From: Stutzerimonas kunmingensis
GTDB taxonomy: Bacteria; Pseudomonadota; Gammaproteobacteria; Pseudomonadales; Pseudomonadaceae
Direction: 5' to 3'
NCBI RefSeq assembly: GCF_014764705.1
Contig: NZ_JACXXG010000020.1
Location: forward strand, 1-64,000
DNA: 64,000 nucleotides
Part shown: positions 61,468 to 64,000 of the stretch, one piece after another
Layout: every line of letters begins with the position of its first letter
How positions within the stretch are numbered: position 1 is the first letter of the stretch
Notes under the pieces: generated by a model
What the model saw: the letters and a program-made list of their open reading frames with translations, nothing else
What the model was told of the DNA's origin: nothing
The model's database searches: none
Position numbers and translations under genes: made by a program

Positions 61468-62709
61468 CTATTTGGGCGAATGGAAACTCAGGCTGTAGTT
61501 AACTGCCTTTGCGCCCGGGTCGAGGATATCCAGGGCGATATGGATGGGAACCTGCGGTGGCATCTGGGCCTGTCCTGCCAGTTCTCCAGAAAGATATTCG
61601 CTGGGCTTGAAGCTGCGGCTGGCGATCAGTTTGCCGTTGAGGTCGGCAAAGCGGATTTCCAAAAGCGGAAACGGCTGTGCAAAGGCCGCGCGGTTGTAGA
61701 GGATCGCGTCGACGACCAGCGCGCCGGTGAACTCGGGATGGCTGCGCACCACCAGGTTGCTGCTCTTGATCTGGCCAATGTCGACCAGGGCCGGCAGTTC
61801 GCAGCCAACGGTCGGGCAGATACGCTCGAACCAGCTGCGATACTGCTGCTGCCTCGACAGCTCATCGTAGTTGTAGGCAACGTACTGGGCACCCAGCGCA
61901 AGCAGTGCCAACAGGTTCAGTACGCTCCAGCCGAGCCAGCGTCCCCAGGGTTTCTTCGCTTCCTGCCAGTCCAGTTGCAGTGGCTCATCGTCGAGCTCGA
62001 ACAGCGGCTCGTCGCGCAGGTCGGGCTCGCGGCGTGTCGCTGCAGAATCTACGGCAGGGGCGAGCTGTTCGGAAGCCGATGGCCTTGCCAGTTCAGGTTC
62101 GACCCTTTCGTCGTGCGCCTGCTGGGCCTCGGCGATCGCGAGCGGCGTGGGACTGGCTGCCAATGGGCTCAGCGGTTGCGGAGACTCCGAGGTGACCGGG
62201 GTGAAGCTGACCACCTCATCGCTCGGGCTCGCCGGCGACTGCGTGACGCCCTGTTCGGCGCTCAGCAGGATCTCGGCCCAGCTTTCGTCCTGCGTGGAGG
62301 ATATCTCCGGTAGCGGATCGCGAGGCCTGGTTGCCGCGTCGCCGTTGGCTTCGAGGCTGAGCAGGTCGCGAGACAATTCGCGCTCCTGCCGCTCCAGTTT
62401 GGCCAGCTCTTCGTCCAGGTCGAGGCTGTCTAGGTCCAGGTCATCGTGAATCCACAGCGTTTCATCGGCCTTGGCGGCCGGTGCCGGGGTGGTAGTCTTG
62501 GGCGGTTCTGCCTGCGCCTGGATCGGCTTGGCGACCGGAGTGGTCAATGGTTGCGTCGGATCCTGCTCATCGCGCAGCAGATGATGGGCGGCGTTGAAGA
62601 CTTCCATGCAAGCGCCGCAACGCACCGCGCCGCGGGCCGCGCGTAACTGGCTGCGGGCGACGCGAAAGCGGGTACTGCAGTTGGGGCACTGGGTGATGAA
62701 GCTGGTCAT
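61468..62709 (-). CDS. Zinc-ribbon DUF3426 membrane protein
   Basis: 413 residues. The N-terminal MJ0042-type zinc ribbon has Cys8, Cys11, Cys31 and Cys34 (CPNC...CGAC). A long low-complexity region follows (about 55-230), acidic and rich in Pro, Ser and Ala. A single membrane helix (about 255-280, WLGWSVLNLLALLALGAQYVAY) leads to a C-terminal DUF3426 domain (RICPTVGCELPALVDIGQIKSSNLVVRSHPEF...). The topology suggests a cytoplasmic zinc ribbon with the DUF3426 domain across the membrane. Function unknown. It sits between prmA and dusB, its usual neighbourhood in pseudomonads. Confidence 0.85.
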   Translation of the reverse strand: MTSFITQCPNCSTRFRVARSQLRAARGAVRCGACMEVFNAAHHLLRDEQDPTQPLTTPVAKPIQAQAEPPKTTTPAPAAKADETLWIHDDLDLDSLDLDEELAKLERQERELSRDLLSLEANGDAATRPRDPLPEISSTQDESWAEILLSAEQGVTQSPASPSDEVVSFTPVTSESPQPLSPLAASPTPLAIAEAQQAHDERVEPELARPSASEQLAPAVDSAATRREPDLRDEPLFELDDEPLQLDWQEAKKPWGRWLGWSVLNLLALLALGAQYVAYNYDELSRQQQYRSWFERICPTVGCELPALVDIGQIKSSNLVVRSHPEFTGALVVDAILYNRAAFAQPFPLLEIRFADLNGKLIASRSFKPSEYLSGELAGQAQMPPQVPIHIALDILDPGAKAVNYSLSFHSPK

Positions 62710-62818
62710 GCGTGTTTCCGCGCGAAGGTGCCGGCTAGTCTAGCGTATGCCAGTCGCGCAGCGGCAGGGGCTGCGGAGCCTGTTGTGCAAGTGTGCGGGC
62801 GAGGTCGCAAGGCGCTGC

Positions 62819-63700
62819 TCAGGCACGTCGGACGCCGCTGATGCGTACCCAGCCATCTTTGTCGGCGGTTGGGTCGAGCTCGAATGCACCGCTGTAGGCT
62901 GCGCGCACCTCCTCGGCCTGTTCGGCTAGGATGCCGGACAGTGCCAGGCGGCCGCCGGGCTTGACCAGTGCGGTGATGCGCGGCGCCAGCGAAACCAGCG
63001 GGCCAGCAAGAATGTTGGCGACCACCACGTCGGCAGCCTTTTCCGGCAGCTGTTCAGGCAGGTGGAGCGCGAAACGCTCTGCGGCGATGCCGTTGCGCTC
63101 GGCGTTGTCGCGTGAAGCGTCCAGCGCCTGGGTATCGATGTCGGTGCCGACGGCATGCTCGGCGCCCAGCAACAGGCCGGCGATCGCCAGGATGCCCGAG
63201 CCGCAGCCGAAATCCAGCAGGGACTGGCCCTGCAGAGGCTGGGCATCCAGCCACTCGAGACAGAGTGCGGTAGTGGGGTGGGTGCCGGTACCGAACGCCA
63301 GGCCAGGATCCAGCAGCAGGTTGACCGCGTCGGGCTCCGGCGCCGCGTGCCAGCTGGGGACGATCCACAGGCGGCGGCCGAAGCGCATCGGTTGGAAGTT
63401 GTCCATCCAGCTGCGCTCCCAGTCCTGGTCTTCGATCACTTCGACCTGGTGCTCGGGCAGCTCGCCGCCGCGCAGCAGCTGCAGGTGGGCGAGCAGGGAG
63501 TCCGGGTCGGTGTCGGCTTCGAACAATGCCAACAGGTGCGTGTGCGACCACAGCGGAGTGGTGTTGAGATCCGGCTCGAAGATCGGCTGATCCTCAGCGT
63601 CCATGAAGGTCACGGAAACCGCGCCCAGATCCAGCAGCTGGTCTTCCAGCGCTTCGGCCTGATCGGGGGTGATGGCGAGTCGGATCTGCAGCCAGGACAT
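62819..63700 (-). CDS. prmA: Ribosomal protein L11 methyltransferase
   Basis: Trimethylates lysines and the N-terminus of L11. 293 residues. The N-terminal substrate-recognition domain begins [41 protein letters not shown] linker leads to [41 protein letters not shown]. The SAM-binding motif I is [29 protein letters not shown], and motif [13 protein letters not shown] (NILA being characteristic) lies near 230. Non-essential in E. coli. It is encoded downstream of accC on the same strand. Confidence 0.96.
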   Translation of the reverse strand: MSWLQIRLAITPDQAEALEDQLLDLGAVSVTFMDAEDQPIFEPDLNTTPLWSHTHLLALFEADTDPDSLLAHLQLLRGGELPEHQVEVIEDQDWERSWMDNFQPMRFGRRLWIVPSWHAAPEPDAVNLLLDPGLAFGTGTHPTTALCLEWLDAQPLQGQSLLDFGCGSGILAIAGLLLGAEHAVGTDIDTQALDASRDNAERNGIAAERFALHLPEQLPEKAADVVVANILAGPLVSLAPRITALVKPGGRLALSGILAEQAEEVRAAYSGAFELDPTADKDGWVRISGVRRA

Positions 63701-63799
63701 GGAAGCCTCTCGAGTGGGGTCGCGGTAAAGGCCGGCAAGCTTACTGGAGGCGGCGTGTTGCGGCCAGCGTGGGCGGTTTGGTGCCGAGCCGCAGAAACG

Positions 63800-63827
63800 A
63801 CAGAGGCCGCCCGAAGGCAGCCTCTGT
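63800..63827 (-). terminator. Terminator downstream of accC
   Basis: ACAGAGGC...GCCTCTGT arms with an inner CGCC/GGCA-type stem and CGAA loop, 21 bp past the accC stop. On the minus strand the sequence after it is CGTTTCTGC, so the T-run is short. Confidence 0.65.
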
Positions 63828-63847
63828 AGTACAGCGCCGAGCGGGGC

Positions 63848-64000
63848 TCAGTGCTTGTCCATACCCAGTTTCTTCTCCAGGTAATGGATGTTCACGCCGC
63901 CCTTGCAGAAGCCGGGATCGCGCACCAGATCGCGGTGCAGCGGGGCGTTGGTCTTGATGCCGTCGACGATCAGCTCGTCCAGTGCGTTGCGCATGCGGCC
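63848..64000 (-). CDS. accC: Biotin carboxylase AccC, C-terminal end (partial)
   Basis: The last 50 codons only. The translation opens [20 protein letters not shown] and ends [13 protein letters not shown], which matches the C-terminus of the biotin carboxylase subunit of acetyl-CoA carboxylase. That enzyme carboxylates biotin on AccB for fatty-acid synthesis. The gene continues beyond the right edge. The accC-prmA neighbourhood agrees with P. aeruginosa; an additional gene that, as I recall, stands between them there (PA4849) is absent here. Confidence 0.9.
   Translation of the reverse strand, partial: GRMRNALDELIVDGIKTNAPLHRDLVRDPGFCKGGVNIHYLEKKLGMDKH

Overview
The window is chromosomal core DNA from a Pseudomonas-type gammaproteobacterium, most likely a member of the Pseudomonas stutzeri group (Stutzerimonas). 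Three things point there: high GC content with strong GC3 bias, pseudomonad-specific regulators (CbrA/CbrB with the CrcZ RNA, and a RetS hybrid kinase beside purD), and a gene order that largely matches, from memory, the P. aeruginosa PA4720-PA4760 and PA4847-PA4856 neighbourhoods. It is almost entirely housekeeping DNA. I see no prophage, CRISPR array, toxin-antitoxin pair, secretion cluster or obvious defence system. The clearest mobile DNA is the 3' tail of a group II intron at the left edge.

Layout: (1) 1-125, end of a group II intron (maturase C-terminus, domains V and VI) that stops 14 nt short of the recN stop codon. (2) 140-5850, recN facing left, then grpE-dnaK-dnaJ facing right with a near-consensus heat-shock sigma-32 promoter. 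(3) 5928-12375, dapB, carA, carB, greA and a small membrane protein; carA and carB are separated by a ~145-bp imperfect palindrome. (4) 12411-18690, yhbY facing left, then ftsH-folP-glmM-tpiA-secG. The rlmE gene expected between yhbY and ftsH is absent. (5) 18698-27667, tRNA-Leu(GAG), initiator tRNA-fMet and the transcription/translation operon rimP-nusA-infB-rbfA-truB-rpsO-pnp. (6) 27932-33966, a secreted BON-domain protein behind a sigma-54 promoter, two paralogous DUF2845 secreted proteins, a DUF748 envelope protein, an rRNA-type methyltransferase and a DUF2236 protein. (7) 34104-40310, pgi, the pantothenate genes panB-panC-panD, folK and pcnB, all facing left. (8) 40525-45626, the catabolite-repression module crcZ-cbrB-cbrA-cbrX, with CbrB-type half sites and a sigma-54 promoter in front of crcZ. 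(9) 45722-53469, gluQ, dksA, an aminotransferase, sfsA, an rmlD-like reductase, an AEC permease, a 28-residue hydrophobic mini-protein, and two multi-span membrane proteins. (10) 53839-64000, retS, purD, purH, fis, dusB, a zinc-ribbon DUF3426 protein, prmA and the 3' end of accC, all facing left.

The genes group by job. Protein quality control covers DnaK/DnaJ/GrpE and FtsH. RNA maturation and ribosome assembly cover RimP, RbfA, TruB, YhbY, DusB, PNPase and PcnB. One-carbon, pyrimidine, purine and CoA precursors come from CarAB, FolP, FolK, PurD, PurH and PanBCD. Global regulation covers CbrAB/CrcZ, RetS, Fis, DksA and NusA. The best leads for follow-up are regulatory or structural: the sigma-54/activator architecture upstream of the BON gene, a leader ORF overlapping a terminator and the carA start, the carA-carB palindrome, the missing rlmE, and the intron insertion beside recN.
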